Shown here: positions 17,400 through 26,751 of the stretch, one piece after another
How the letters are laid out: every line of letters starts with the position of its first letter
How positions within the stretch are numbered: the stretch's first letter is position 1
NCBI GenBank assembly: GCA_964572225.1
Contig: CAZNFR010000003.1
Span: 1 to 64,000 of the forward strand
DNA from: CAZNFR01 sp964572225
GTDB lineage: Bacteria > Bacteroidota > Bacteroidia > Bacteroidales > GCA-2748055
DNA: 64,000 bases
Direction: 5' to 3'
Notes under the pieces: model-generated
Databases searched by the model: none
What the model saw: the letters and a program-made list of their open reading frames with translations, nothing else
What the model was told of the DNA's origin: nothing
Position numbers and translations under genes: made by a program

Positions 17400-20300
17400 T
17401 CAAATCCATCTTACCAGACTAAAATCCTGTCTGTGTGCAAGCATGGGATTTCTTGGAGAGATCCGGATACCGTAATCATAGATCCCGGGTTGGGTCGGGG
17501 TCATGTCCAGTTTATAAAAAACCTTGGATCCGGCAGTTTTAACTTGCTGGTATTCCTGAACATCGATAAGGTTGATGTTATGACCATCATCGGACATATC
17601 CCCAATGATGAACTCCACTCCAATCTCCTCTGGAGAAAGGGTTTTCAGATCCAAAACTACTTCACTTATGTAGGACTTTCCAATTTCGATGGAAGATTTA
17701 TCAATCTCCGGGTTTTTCATTTCAATGATCTCAATTTGTTCCCATACATTGAGAACTTTCCGTTTCCAGGAAGCAAGAGACCTGACTTTTTCGAACTCAT
17801 TTTCCCGCAGCATGAGTGTGCGTTCATAAAGAGGTTGGTAATATCTGTCAATATAGTCACGCAGCATGCGATTCATCGTAAACTCCGGAGCAACCCTGGC
17901 AATGGAATTCTGGATCATGTCCACCCAACCTGTGGGTACACCTCTTTCGTTCCGCTTGTAATAAAGAGGGGCAATTTCATTTTCGATAAGACTATATATG
18001 GTTTCCGCATCTAACTGATCCTGGAAATCCTGATTATCGTAAGCCTTTTCTTCCTGAAGGGCCCATCCTGAATCGGAACGGTATCCTTCAGCCCACCATC
18101 CATCCAACACACTGAAATGCAATCCTCCGTTCATCACTACTTTCATTCCGCTCGTACCCGAAGCTTCTAGAGGCCGGGTGGGCGTATTGAGCCAGATATC
18201 GACTCCTCTGACCAGTTTTCTGGCAAGCGGGATCTCATAATTCTCCAGGAAAATGATCTTTCCCAGGAAGCGCTCCTGCCGCGATATCTCCACGATGAAC
18301 TTGATGAGGTCCTGTCCGGCCTTATCTCTTGGGTGTGCCTTTCCAGCGAAAATAAATTGTACCGGCATAAAGGGATTATTAACGATGGAAGCAAGCCGGT
18401 CCTGGTCCCTGAAAAGCAGGTGCGCCCTTTTGTAGGTAGCAAACCTGCGTGCAAACCCAATGGTAAGAGTGGCGGGATTCAGTTTTTCCTGGATCTCCAC
18501 CATTAATTTGGGATTCTGATGGCTTCTCCTGGAAGAATCCATCAGTCGCTTTTTAAGGTAATTGATCAGATCTTTTCTTTCCTCGCCCCTGATCTTCCAT
18601 ATTTCGGCCTGGTCAACCTGCTCTACTTTCTCCCAGAGGGAACGATCCTGTTGCTTGGTAAAAATATCGGGATCAAGATGGGTCTCAAAAAATTTTCTCC
18701 AGCGGGAAGACACCCAGGTAGGTAAATGAACCCCGTTGGTAACATACCCAATGGGCACTTCTTCCTTAAGATAACCCTTCCACATATCGGCAAACATACC
18801 CCTGCTCACCTCCCCATGCAACCTGCTGACGCCATTTATTTCCTGGGAAAGGTTTACGGCCAGACAACTCATGGAAAACTTCTCATCCCGTCTGTCGGTA
18901 TGCATCTTTCCAAGACCCATAAGTTGTTCCCAGGAAATTTTTAATCGATTGGGATAATGAGACATATACGCCCTCATCATATTTTCGTCAAAATAATCAT
19001 GTCCGGCCGGTACCGGTGTGTGTGTGGTAAACAGATTGGAAGACCTCACCACCTCGAGTGCTTCGGGAAAGGTCATATTCTCCTGTTCAATATATTCTCT
19101 AAGCCTTTCAAGTCCGATAAATGCAGCATGACCCTCATTGCAATGATAAAGGTCGGGTACTATTTCCAAAGCACGAAGGGCTCTAATACCCCCGATTCCA
19201 AGCAGAAGTTCCTGCTTAAATCGATTTTCATTGTCCCCACCGTAAAGTTGATGCGTAATGGACCTGTCCTGATCCAGATTGTCTTCAAAATCGGTATCGA
19301 GAAGGTAAAGTTTTACCCTTCCGACATCGACCTTCCATATTCTTGCTTTTAAATCCCTACCGGGCAGTATCATGTTGATTATGATCCATTTGCCTTCACT
19401 GTTCAAGACGGGTGAAAGTGGGAGTTTTGAATAAATCAGGGGATCGTTCACTGAAATCTGATCTCCGGAAGCAGCCAGATCCTGGCGGAAATATCCATAA
19501 TGATAAAGAAGGCCTACCCCGATCATATTGTAATTAAAATCGCTGGCCTCCTTGAGATAATCCCCGGCCAGAAGCCCAAGTCCGCCGGAATATATCTTCA
19601 ATGCATCCTGTAAACCGAACTCCATACTGAAATAGGTCACTTTGAGACTGGAATTGGCAGCAGTTTCCATATAGGCATTGAACCGGTCCACGACCGATTT
19701 TAACCGTGCTGTAAAATTTTTGTCTTTCTCCAGCTTCAGCATCTTCTCGTAGGAGAGTCTTTCCAATACTACAATGGGATTATATTCAGACTCCTCCCAA
19801 AGCTCCGCGTCGATGGATTCAAACAGATCAATGGCGTCCTGGTTCCAGCACCACCAGAGGTTCTTGCTTAAGGACTCCAGTCCTTTCAGTTTTTCTGGAA
19901 TGTTCTGCTGAATAACCACTTTGCTCCAGGAGGGCGTCTGTCCCAATGCAACTTCAACTTTGGGTAATTGTTCCACTCTCTCAGTCTCCACAAAGGTATC
20001 CACCCTTTGTTCCACCTTGGAAAGGGCCACAGAATAAGCCTCACGATAATGTTCTATCAGGTTTTCCCACAGCGCGGTCCTGGAGATCTCAAATGCTTTT
20101 TTTCTTGATTCGCGGGTTTCCTGCTCATCAAGATTGTTCATCACCTGAATCGAACTGGCAATATTTTCGGTCACCTCCTCATCATTTTCATCATCTCTGT
20201 GGATTACAAAAATTCCTTTACCAGGCTCCTTAAATTCATCGTTCACCCAGAGTCCGAATCCGGCAAGGGTGGTGGTTACTGTGGGAATATGAAAGGCAAG

Positions 20301-21638
20301 GCTTTCCAGGGGAGTATAGCCCCAGGGCTCATAATAGGAAGGAAAAACGGTGAGGTCCATCCCAATCAGAACATCATAATAGGCGAGATTGAAAATACCG
20401 TCGCATCCGTTAAGGTAGCAGGGCACAAAAATGATCTTCACCTGACTGCCCCTGGCATTATCCAACCCGGCTTCTCTGATTCGTTTCATTACCGGATCGT
20501 ACTCCGCATAATGAAGGTTGTGAGTCAGGTGCCTTTCCCCGGATACGTTCTTCTCAGGATTGGACAATCGCTCCATTAAATCTTTTCTCGGACCATAATG
20601 ATTGGCAGGTACCAGGATAAAAGCCAGAATAGGTTTTTTCAGTCCGCTTTCCTTATTAAGTTTTCCCAGTGCATCTATAAATACATCGATACCTTTATTC
20701 TTAAACTCATATCGACCGGATATGGCAGTAATAAAACTATCCTCAGGGATTTCCTCTTCAAGCATGGCAGAGCTGACCTTAAGAATGGTGTCACGGGCAA
20801 TTTTTCGCTTATCCTCAAAGTCTTCCTGAGGAACAAAACTATCTTCGAATCCGTTTGGTGTTACAAGATCCACGGGCTTCTCCAAAAATTGTCTGCATTC
20901 ATTGGCGGTAAGCTCACTAACCGTGGTAAAGGCATCTGCATTCCTGGCACAAATCTTTTCCATGGATTGCTTGGAAACGACGCTGAATTCAGTCGCTTTG
21001 GCATCTCCGCTATATTCCTTCATTTTGGAATAAAGGGGTTGCCCGTTACCTGCTATGGAACGTCCAATTACCGTTGCATGAGTGGTAAATAGGGATCCGA
21101 CCTGTGGCAGACTCTTTTTAAGGTAAAGTAATCCTGCACCGGTCATCCATTCATGAAACTGGGCTACTACCCTGTCGTGAGAAGTGAGGTGGTATTTGAC
21201 ATAGCTTTCAATGATCCGGGCTGAAGCATACCCGAAGAGGGAAGGTTCTATATAATCCCATTGCCCGGTTATGGAGTCCAGCTTATACTGTTCCCAAAAC
21301 CGGCTGAAAATATCATCCTTCTTGTTAAAAAAGGTAGTAAAGTCAACCAGAAAAACCAATGGACGGCCTGCAATTTTCCAGCGGCCCACTCTCACTCTCA
21401 ATCCTTCCGAAAGTGCTTTGTTCTTCCATCCGGAAAGCAACCTGGGATCCTCCTCAAACTCCGGGTGTTCCGTACTGTCTCTCCACACATCAGGTCCGAT
21501 AAGTATGTACTTATCTCCGTATTCCTTTTCAAGGGTGATGGATTTGGTAGAGATAACGGTATGGATCCCCCCAACCTTGTTGCATATTTCCCAACTCACC
21601 TCAAATATATAATCCGGCCTTAATTTTACCTCACTCAT
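17400..21638 (-). CDS. Glycogen synthase (GT3-like) / alpha-glucan phosphorylase (GT35) fusion
   Basis: 1412 residues from ATG 21638 (an upstream TTG at 21665 is not needed). Residues 1 to about 535 resemble eukaryotic glycogen synthase: FEVSWEICNKVGGIHTVIS at the N-terminus, FTTHATVIGRSI, TVSELTANE, and a PSYYEPWGYTPLES box holding the donor-site E-x7-E. After a linker, residues from about 565 form a phosphorylase: a DUF3417-like start (LSKNLWWCWNQDA), FSMEFGL and YSGGLGLLAGDYLKEASD, and EASGTSGMK with the pyridoxal-phosphate Lys near residue 1166. One chain therefore carries the enzyme that lengthens glycogen and the one that shortens it by phosphorolysis. The C-terminal ~100 residues are beta-rich. 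It is the last gene of a four-gene minus-strand operon. Such fusions are known in Bacteroidota. Confidence 0.93.
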   Translation of the reverse strand: MSEVKLRPDYIFEVSWEICNKVGGIHTVISTKSITLEKEYGDKYILIGPDVWRDSTEHPEFEEDPRLLSGWKNKALSEGLRVRVGRWKIAGRPLVFLVDFTTFFNKKDDIFSRFWEQYKLDSITGQWDYIEPSLFGYASARIIESYVKYHLTSHDRVVAQFHEWMTGAGLLYLKKSLPQVGSLFTTHATVIGRSIAGNGQPLYSKMKEYSGDAKATEFSVVSKQSMEKICARNADAFTTVSELTANECRQFLEKPVDLVTPNGFEDSFVPQEDFEDKRKIARDTILKVSSAMLEEEIPEDSFITAISGRYEFKNKGIDVFIDALGKLNKESGLKKPILAFILVPANHYGPRKDLMERLSNPEKNVSGERHLTHNLHYAEYDPVMKRIREAGLDNARGSQVKIIFVPCYLNGCDGIFNLAYYDVLIGMDLTVFPSYYEPWGYTPLESLAFHIPTVTTTLAGFGLWVNDEFKEPGKGIFVIHRDDENDEEVTENIASSIQVMNNLDEQETRESRKKAFEISRTALWENLIEHYREAYSVALSKVEQRVDTFVETERVEQLPKVEVALGQTPSWSKVVIQQNIPEKLKGLESLSKNLWWCWNQDAIDLFESIDAELWEESEYNPIVVLERLSYEKMLKLEKDKNFTARLKSVVDRFNAYMETAANSSLKVTYFSMEFGLQDALKIYSGGLGLLAGDYLKEASDFNYNMIGVGLLYHYGYFRQDLAASGDQISVNDPLIYSKLPLSPVLNSEGKWIIINMILPGRDLKARIWKVDVGRVKLYLLDTDFEDNLDQDRSITHQLYGGDNENRFKQELLLGIGGIRALRALEIVPDLYHCNEGHAAFIGLERLREYIEQENMTFPEALEVVRSSNLFTTHTPVPAGHDYFDENMMRAYMSHYPNRLKISWEQLMGLGKMHTDRRDEKFSMSCLAVNLSQEINGVSRLHGEVSRGMFADMWKGYLKEEVPIGYVTNGVHLPTWVSSRWRKFFETHLDPDIFTKQQDRSLWEKVEQVDQAEIWKIRGEERKDLINYLKKRLMDSSRRSHQNPKLMVEIQEKLNPATLTIGFARRFATYKRAHLLFRDQDRLASIVNNPFMPVQFIFAGKAHPRDKAGQDLIKFIVEISRQERFLGKIIFLENYEIPLARKLVRGVDIWLNTPTRPLEASGTSGMKVVMNGGLHFSVLDGWWAEGYRSDSGWALQEEKAYDNQDFQDQLDAETIYSLIENEIAPLYYKRNERGVPTGWVDMIQNSIARVAPEFTMNRMLRDYIDRYYQPLYERTLMLRENEFEKVRSLASWKRKVLNVWEQIEIIEMKNPEIDKSSIEIGKSYISEVVLDLKTLSPEEIGVEFIIGDMSDDGHNINLIDVQEYQQVKTAGSKVFYKLDMTPTQPGIYDYGIRISPRNPMLAHRQDFSLVRWI

Positions 21639-21690
21639 AGTTTCTTCAAAATAATTAGTTATCAATAATTTAAATTTTCACTTTTTTTAC

Positions 21691-23076
21691 TTATTTCTTT
21701 GCTGAAGGGTCCTTCCCTGAGGCAGGCTTCTTTTTCCCGGTTCCCTTTTCAATACGACTTGCCTGTTTAACCGGTTTTTCCTTTTTGGCTTCGGAAAATC
21801 CCATCACCTGTTTTTCATATTTTTTGATCATTTCGTCTTTTTCAGCAATGATCTTGCTGAGACGGCTTACCTCTTCATCCACATTACTTGTAAGCAGGGA
21901 GTTTAATCTGATCTCAAAATCGGTAAGGATATTCATGTAATTTATAAAGGCTTCATAGGGAGAATCATAGGGATTAAAATACGAATGAACATCCCCATCC
22001 GAAAAAAACTTGGTTGCCATATAATAGAAGTGGTCGCTAACCTGCATATACCGAAAATCCTTTGTTAAAATCGGGTCACCAACCTGTTGCACTTTATCCA
22101 GAAGGCTGTACAGTTTGTTAAAGGCCTGCTCCTGAAGTGGGTTGCCAAGCCATGCGGTCAGATCCCTTTCCTCATCGGCCCAGGATATGGGATAGGGCAC
22201 ATTGATGGCACCGACGGGTTGCAGTTGCTGAATAATCTCGGAGGGTGTACTGAAGGTAAAATTGCTTTTCTTTAATACAAACTCCGGAAAGGCTTTTAAA
22301 AAATCGAATATTCCAGTGTCCTTCCACTGGTGTTCACCAAAGGTCTCATAATCCATAAATAAATTTACCGTTTCATCGTTCTTTCCAATGTCATTGAGCC
22401 ATGAAACATACTTTTCGGCGGTAAGGGGATACTCGTTCCAGCTTTTATCGGAAAAACGAAATGCGATATCATCGCTGAGCTTAAAATTCTTCAACAAAAT
22501 CTTTAAACGGGGATTGATGGCGTTGGCATAGAGGAAATTGGGAGATTTCCAGCCCATGATGTGTTTGGCTCCTTCGGTAAGCATTCCGGGAAATCCCATT
22601 TCCGCAACCATAGTACCAATCTCGTCGGAATAGATCAGCTCTGTATTTCGGAATATCCTGGGCTCTACCTTAAAAACTTCCTGTATACGGTTCCGGTGTT
22701 CTTCCACCTGCCTGAAAAACTCCTCCTTACTTTTCAGGGCCACAAGTGAATGTGCATAGGTTTCCGAGAGGAATTCAACCTGCGCGGTTTCGGCAAGTTT
22801 TCGAAATGACTCCAGAACTTCCGGAAAATAAAGTTCCATCTGATCAATGGCAATACCTGAGATGGAAAAACTCACCTTAAAACGCTCGCCATATTTCCGG
22901 ATAAGAGAAAGCAGGATTTCATTGGCAGGCAGATAGGAGTTACGTGCCACTTTATTCAGAATACTTTCGTTCAGATAATCATCATAGTAATAATGATCAT
23001 TTCCAATGTCAAAAAAACGGTATTTCCTGAACCGAAAGGGTTGGTGAACCTGGAAGTACAAGCATATTGTTCTCAT
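21691..23076 (-). CDS. Glycoside hydrolase family 57 (alpha-amylase-like)
   Basis: 461 residues. GH57 conserved regions are present: YFQVHQPFRFRK (region 1), GIAIDQME, FRNTELIYSD containing the likely nucleophile Glu, and MDYETFGEHQW containing the acid Asp. No signal peptide is visible, so it should act in the cytoplasm on glycogen or maltodextrins. After the catalytic part comes a coiled-coil stretch (about 395-430) and a Lys/Ala/Pro-rich basic tail (about 430-461) that is probably disordered and could help hold the enzyme to polymer or partners. Position between the GT4 gene (10 bp upstream) and the synthase-phosphorylase fusion (52 bp downstream) points to glycogen turnover. Confidence 0.93.
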   Translation of the reverse strand: MRTICLYFQVHQPFRFRKYRFFDIGNDHYYYDDYLNESILNKVARNSYLPANEILLSLIRKYGERFKVSFSISGIAIDQMELYFPEVLESFRKLAETAQVEFLSETYAHSLVALKSKEEFFRQVEEHRNRIQEVFKVEPRIFRNTELIYSDEIGTMVAEMGFPGMLTEGAKHIMGWKSPNFLYANAINPRLKILLKNFKLSDDIAFRFSDKSWNEYPLTAEKYVSWLNDIGKNDETVNLFMDYETFGEHQWKDTGIFDFLKAFPEFVLKKSNFTFSTPSEIIQQLQPVGAINVPYPISWADEERDLTAWLGNPLQEQAFNKLYSLLDKVQQVGDPILTKDFRYMQVSDHFYYMATKFFSDGDVHSYFNPYDSPYEAFINYMNILTDFEIRLNSLLTSNVDEEVSRLSKIIAEKDEMIKKYEKQVMGFSEAKKEKPVKQASRIEKGTGKKKPASGKDPSAKK

Positions 23077-23086
23077 ATTCTGAAAC

Positions 23087-24373
23087 TTAATGAATTACGG
23101 ATTTATAAATATCGTATACTTTTAAAGCGGCATTTTCCCACTTCATATTTACCACCTCTTCCTTGCCATATTTTTTAAACATGTCTGAAAGGGCGCTATA
23201 GTTAAGGAGACCGTAGATGGCATCGGCCATGGCATCGATATCCCAGAAATCGGTTTTCAATGCATAGGTAAGAACCTCCGAAACCCCCGATTGATGTGAA
23301 ATAATTACAGGTACGTTAGACTGCATGGCTTCCAGGGGGGAAATTCCAAAGGGTTCTGATACAGAGGGCATAACATAGACATCGCTGATGGAGAACATTC
23401 GGTAAACGTCATCTCCTTTAAGGAAACCGGTAAAGTGAAATCGGTCGGCTATCCGGAGTGAAGCTGCATGTGCCACCATCCGGTCCAGAAGTTCGCCCGA
23501 ACCAGCCATTACAAAACGAACATTGTCCATTTTCTGTAATACCTTATAAGCTGCCTCGATAAAGTATTCAGGCCCTTTCTGAAGGGTGACCCTTCCAAGG
23601 AAAGTAACGATCTTATCGTTGAGGGATTTCTTAAAATCCAGTTTTTCCAGTCCCTCGGTGGGCTCTACTGCGTTATGGACCGTGATAACTTTGGCCGGAT
23701 CGATTCCATAATTATGAATAATGGTGTTACGTGTGAGGTTTGATACGGCTACTATGCAATCGGCCTGCTCCATTCCTTTCTTTTCAATTTCGTAGACCCC
23801 GGGATTAACATTACCACCGCTACGGTCGAAATCTGTAGCATGCACATGGATCACCAGGGGTTTGCCCGATACTTTTTTGGCTGCAATCCCTGTCGGAAAA
23901 GTTAGCCAGTCATGAGAATGGATCACATCGAAATCCCCTGCTTCACCTAAAGAGGAGGCCACTATAGCATAGTTGGCGATCTCCTGGAAGAGGTCCTTGC
24001 CATAACCCCCGCTAAAATTCAGTTTTCCCCGGAAACGAGTCTGTATATAGGTTTTTCCTTCAACACTTGCACTTCTCACTGCTTCGTCGTATTCCTCAGG
24101 ATCGGTATAAGGAACCAGGGAGGAATTCACTTCGAGGTACTCAATTTCCCTCAGAAAACCTTCATAATTGATTAAACGTCTGCTTACTTCGACATTGTTT
24201 GCTCCAAGAATCTCAAACCGGCTCTGGTCCTCATCTCCAAAAGCTCTAGGAACTACAAATCGAATGCTAAGGTCAGGTATTTTTGACATTCCTTTGGTGA
24301 GGCCATAGGAAGCCGTACCCAGTCCTCCTGAGATATGTGGAGGAAATTCCCAACCAAACATTAAAACTCTCAT
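23087..24373 (-). CDS. Glycosyltransferase family 4 (glycogen synthase-like)
   Basis: 428 residues from ATG 24373. It starts MRVLMFGWEFPPHISGGLGTASYGL, the sugar-nucleotide-binding Gly-rich loop of GT4/GT5 enzymes, and has VIHSHDWLT, TFLGRVTLQKGPEYFIEA and PSVSEPFGISPLEAMQS with the E-x7-E donor motif. It could elongate or prime alpha-glucan, or make maltose-1-phosphate as GlgM-like enzymes do; sequence alone does not decide. The open frame extends 49 codons upstream into the debranching enzyme gene; the natural start is 22 bp after that gene's stop. Part of the four-gene glycogen operon. Confidence 0.92.
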   Translation of the reverse strand: MRVLMFGWEFPPHISGGLGTASYGLTKGMSKIPDLSIRFVVPRAFGDEDQSRFEILGANNVEVSRRLINYEGFLREIEYLEVNSSLVPYTDPEEYDEAVRSASVEGKTYIQTRFRGKLNFSGGYGKDLFQEIANYAIVASSLGEAGDFDVIHSHDWLTFPTGIAAKKVSGKPLVIHVHATDFDRSGGNVNPGVYEIEKKGMEQADCIVAVSNLTRNTIIHNYGIDPAKVITVHNAVEPTEGLEKLDFKKSLNDKIVTFLGRVTLQKGPEYFIEAAYKVLQKMDNVRFVMAGSGELLDRMVAHAASLRIADRFHFTGFLKGDDVYRMFSISDVYVMPSVSEPFGISPLEAMQSNVPVIISHQSGVSEVLTYALKTDFWDIDAMADAIYGLLNYSALSDMFKKYGKEEVVNMKWENAALKVYDIYKSVIH

Positions 24374-24395
24374 AAAGAACCGTTTTAAAGGATGA

Positions 24396-26345
24396 TTATT
24401 TGTTGCTGGCATTAATATTTTCAAGCATCTCATTGATCCTGAGGAGGGCTGCAACACTCCAGGCCTGGGATATTGCTCCTTTGGGTCGGTGGGGAGGATC
24501 TCCGTCGTAAATCTCTGCAATCGTACTTACCCCGTACTCGGTCATATTCTGCTCAAAACCCATGAGTATAGATTTTACGTGTGAGATCCCTGCATTCTTA
24601 TGAACATCCAGAAACGCCTTCGCATAATGCTCGAGTAACCATGGCCAGACTGTACCCTGGTGGTATTGTTTGTCACGGGTATCCTGATCTCCCTCATAAA
24701 CGCCCTGGTATGCGGGGTTTTTCGGAGAAAGGGTTCGAAGCCCTCTGGGGGTAAGAAGTTCCGATCTTACAATCTCAAGGATGGAGTTTTTCATTTCCTG
24801 ACTTAGCATGGAATGGTCCAGTGAGGCTGCGATGATCATGTTGGGTCTGACGTCTTTGTTAGGTCCTTCATCCGAAATATAATCTGCAAGGTATCCTTCA
24901 TCCTCAATCCAGAAATGTCCGAGAAAGGCTTCCCTGATCTTTTCAGGAAAGTCTTTCCATGAATTGACAAACTTTTGATCTCCATCCATTTCAGCCCATT
25001 TCAAACTCTGAACCACGGCATTGTACCATAAGGCATTGATCTCAACCGGCAGACCAATCCTTGGTGTAACAGCACCATCACGGGTAAGGGCATCCATCCA
25101 GGTAAGAGCCTTACCTTCCTTGCCTGCATAAATAAGCCCGTTTTCCCGCATTCCAATATTGAAAAGGGTGCCCTCGCGAAAACTCTGGAGGACAGATTTA
25201 ACCGCTTTACCGAACTCCTTCCAGACATCGGTGTTTTCATATTTTTCGAGTTCCTGAAGACTCCAGATAAACCAAAGGGGAGCATCAACCGAATTATAGG
25301 CGGGATTTCTGGAATCACCGGTATTCGGAAACAATCCATTCTTCAGACTTTTGATCATGGTTTTGATAACCTTCCTGGCAATATCCGGATTACCGGTTGA
25401 AAGCGTCAATCCCGGAAGGGAAATGAAGGTATCTCTACCCCAGGTTCCGAACCAGGGAAAACCGGCAATGATCTCAACCCCTCTTTCATTTTTGACAATA
25501 AACTGCTCTGCAGAATTCTTTAAACAACTGAGGAAGCTGTTCCTGGGCAGGCGCCGGCTTTTTTCAGAAGTATACCTGCGTTTAAGTGAAGCAGGATTTG
25601 CTTTCCGGGTGGAAGCAGAAAAAACAACGCTTTCCCCGCTTCTCATTTTCAATTCAAAATAACCGGGCACAAACAGGTCTTCCTTGTAATCATAACCCCG
25701 CTTTTGCTCTTCAATATATTCAATATTATAATACCAGTCGGGAACAGCAATAAATTCATTATCCTTGGAAAATTGCATGTAGAGATAAGGAAAGTCATCA
25801 TACAACCTGGAGGCTATTCCATTCTCCACGTTACGGTATTTGGTATTGGCATAAAGATTTGCCTTACTTAAACGGTGTATGTTCCGGAATGCGAGAAAAG
25901 GCCGGAAACGAAGAGTGGTTGGTGCCTGCGAATCAATTAGAGTAAATCTGATCAGGATCTGTTCCTGGTTTTCAACCAGGAGGCTTTCTCTTTCCAGAAT
26001 CACATTTCCTACCCGGTAGGTGGTTACCGCAGTGGTTTCCGCTTCAAAATCACGAATGTACTTATGGCCCTTGGGAATAAACAGGTCTCCCTGATACATA
26101 TGGATCCCCAGGTTAAATTCCTGCTCATGCTGAATCACAGTAACATCAAGAGATGAAAGTAGAAGATGACGGTCCTCACTTTTCTTGTGACAAGGACAGA
26201 TCAGCAACCCATGGTATTTACGGGTGTTACAACCAACCAGGGTGGTAGATGCGAATGAACCCGATCGGTTCGACCTTAGCATCTCTCTGCCAAGAGAGTA
26301 TTCAAGGTTGATGAGTTGATTTTTATCAAACTGTAGATAACTCAT
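24396..26345 (-). CDS. Glycogen debranching enzyme (amylo-alpha-1,6-glucosidase, GH133)
   Basis: 649 residues. An N-terminal beta-sandwich domain (about 1-280, with NRSGSFASTTLVGCNTRKYHGLL typical of the GDE N-terminal family, of which I quote only the start RKYHGLL as diagnostic) precedes an alpha/alpha-barrel whose catalytic stretch is GFPWFGTWGRDTFISLPG. HQGTVWPWLLEHY near residue 580 is also conserved. It removes alpha-1,6-linked glucose left at branch points. First gene of the operon debranching enzyme, GT4, GH57, synthase-phosphorylase; a promoter candidate lies about 80 bp upstream. Confidence 0.95.
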   Translation of the reverse strand: MSYLQFDKNQLINLEYSLGREMLRSNRSGSFASTTLVGCNTRKYHGLLICPCHKKSEDRHLLLSSLDVTVIQHEQEFNLGIHMYQGDLFIPKGHKYIRDFEAETTAVTTYRVGNVILERESLLVENQEQILIRFTLIDSQAPTTLRFRPFLAFRNIHRLSKANLYANTKYRNVENGIASRLYDDFPYLYMQFSKDNEFIAVPDWYYNIEYIEEQKRGYDYKEDLFVPGYFELKMRSGESVVFSASTRKANPASLKRRYTSEKSRRLPRNSFLSCLKNSAEQFIVKNERGVEIIAGFPWFGTWGRDTFISLPGLTLSTGNPDIARKVIKTMIKSLKNGLFPNTGDSRNPAYNSVDAPLWFIWSLQELEKYENTDVWKEFGKAVKSVLQSFREGTLFNIGMRENGLIYAGKEGKALTWMDALTRDGAVTPRIGLPVEINALWYNAVVQSLKWAEMDGDQKFVNSWKDFPEKIREAFLGHFWIEDEGYLADYISDEGPNKDVRPNMIIAASLDHSMLSQEMKNSILEIVRSELLTPRGLRTLSPKNPAYQGVYEGDQDTRDKQYHQGTVWPWLLEHYAKAFLDVHKNAGISHVKSILMGFEQNMTEYGVSTIAEIYDGDPPHRPKGAISQAWSVAALLRINEMLENINASNK

Positions 26346-26426
26346 ATCAACAAGCTTAAAAATTAATAAAATTTAAATGAATGACTGCGAACCGGGATAA
26401 GTAATTCCTTGTAGTAGAATAGAGTG

Positions 26427-26458
26427 CAAATGTCATACAATTCTCTGTATTTAACAAA
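26427..26458 (-). promoter_or_regulatory. Candidate promoter of the glycogen operon
   Basis: On the minus strand TTTG (26458-26455) and GACATTTG (26434-26427) lie 20 bp apart, matching the Bacteroidota -33/-7 consensus except for the first base of the -7 box. The predicted transcript start near 26420 leaves a leader of about 75 nt before the debranching enzyme. Confidence 0.5.
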
Positions 26459-26646
26459 TGTGATTTAAAACTAAACTTTAATTTTTGGTTAATTATGATA
26501 ATCTGCAATCTTTTTTACTCTTCTAAGACTTTCTCCTTGTGGCTTTTCCGCTATCTCCCCGCACTTTACATAACAAATGAACCCCCGCTTTGTCAATCGG
26601 AAACCGAAAATTTATGGAATTTTTTTTTACTAACGTATTTTAAATG

Positions 26647-26679
26647 ATTGGGTGATTCCCGATCCGAGTATTACTTTTG
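26647..26679 (+). promoter_or_regulatory. Candidate promoter of the DUF4369 lipoprotein genes
   Basis: TACTTTTG at 26672-26679 fits TAnnTTTG; ATTG at 26647-26650 is a one-mismatch -33 box with a 21-bp spacer. Transcription would start near 26686, about 66 nt before the ATG at 26752. Confidence 0.5.
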
Positions 26680-26751
26680 CAAACCAATTAACCATGGATC
26701 CCTTTTCTTTTTTTAAATTGATCCTGATCGTAATGAACCGGACACAAGCGG

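Larger units (their letters stand above)
26346..26751. other. 406-bp divergent intergenic region
   Basis: The gap separates the glycogen operon (minus) from a DUF4369 lipoprotein (plus). It is A/T-rich, carries outward promoter candidates on both sides (26427-26458 minus, 26647-26679 plus) and a C-rich stretch around 26540-26595. A short open frame at 26652-26861 runs out of phase with the lipoprotein gene and shows no protein features. No RNA gene seen. Confidence 0.5.
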
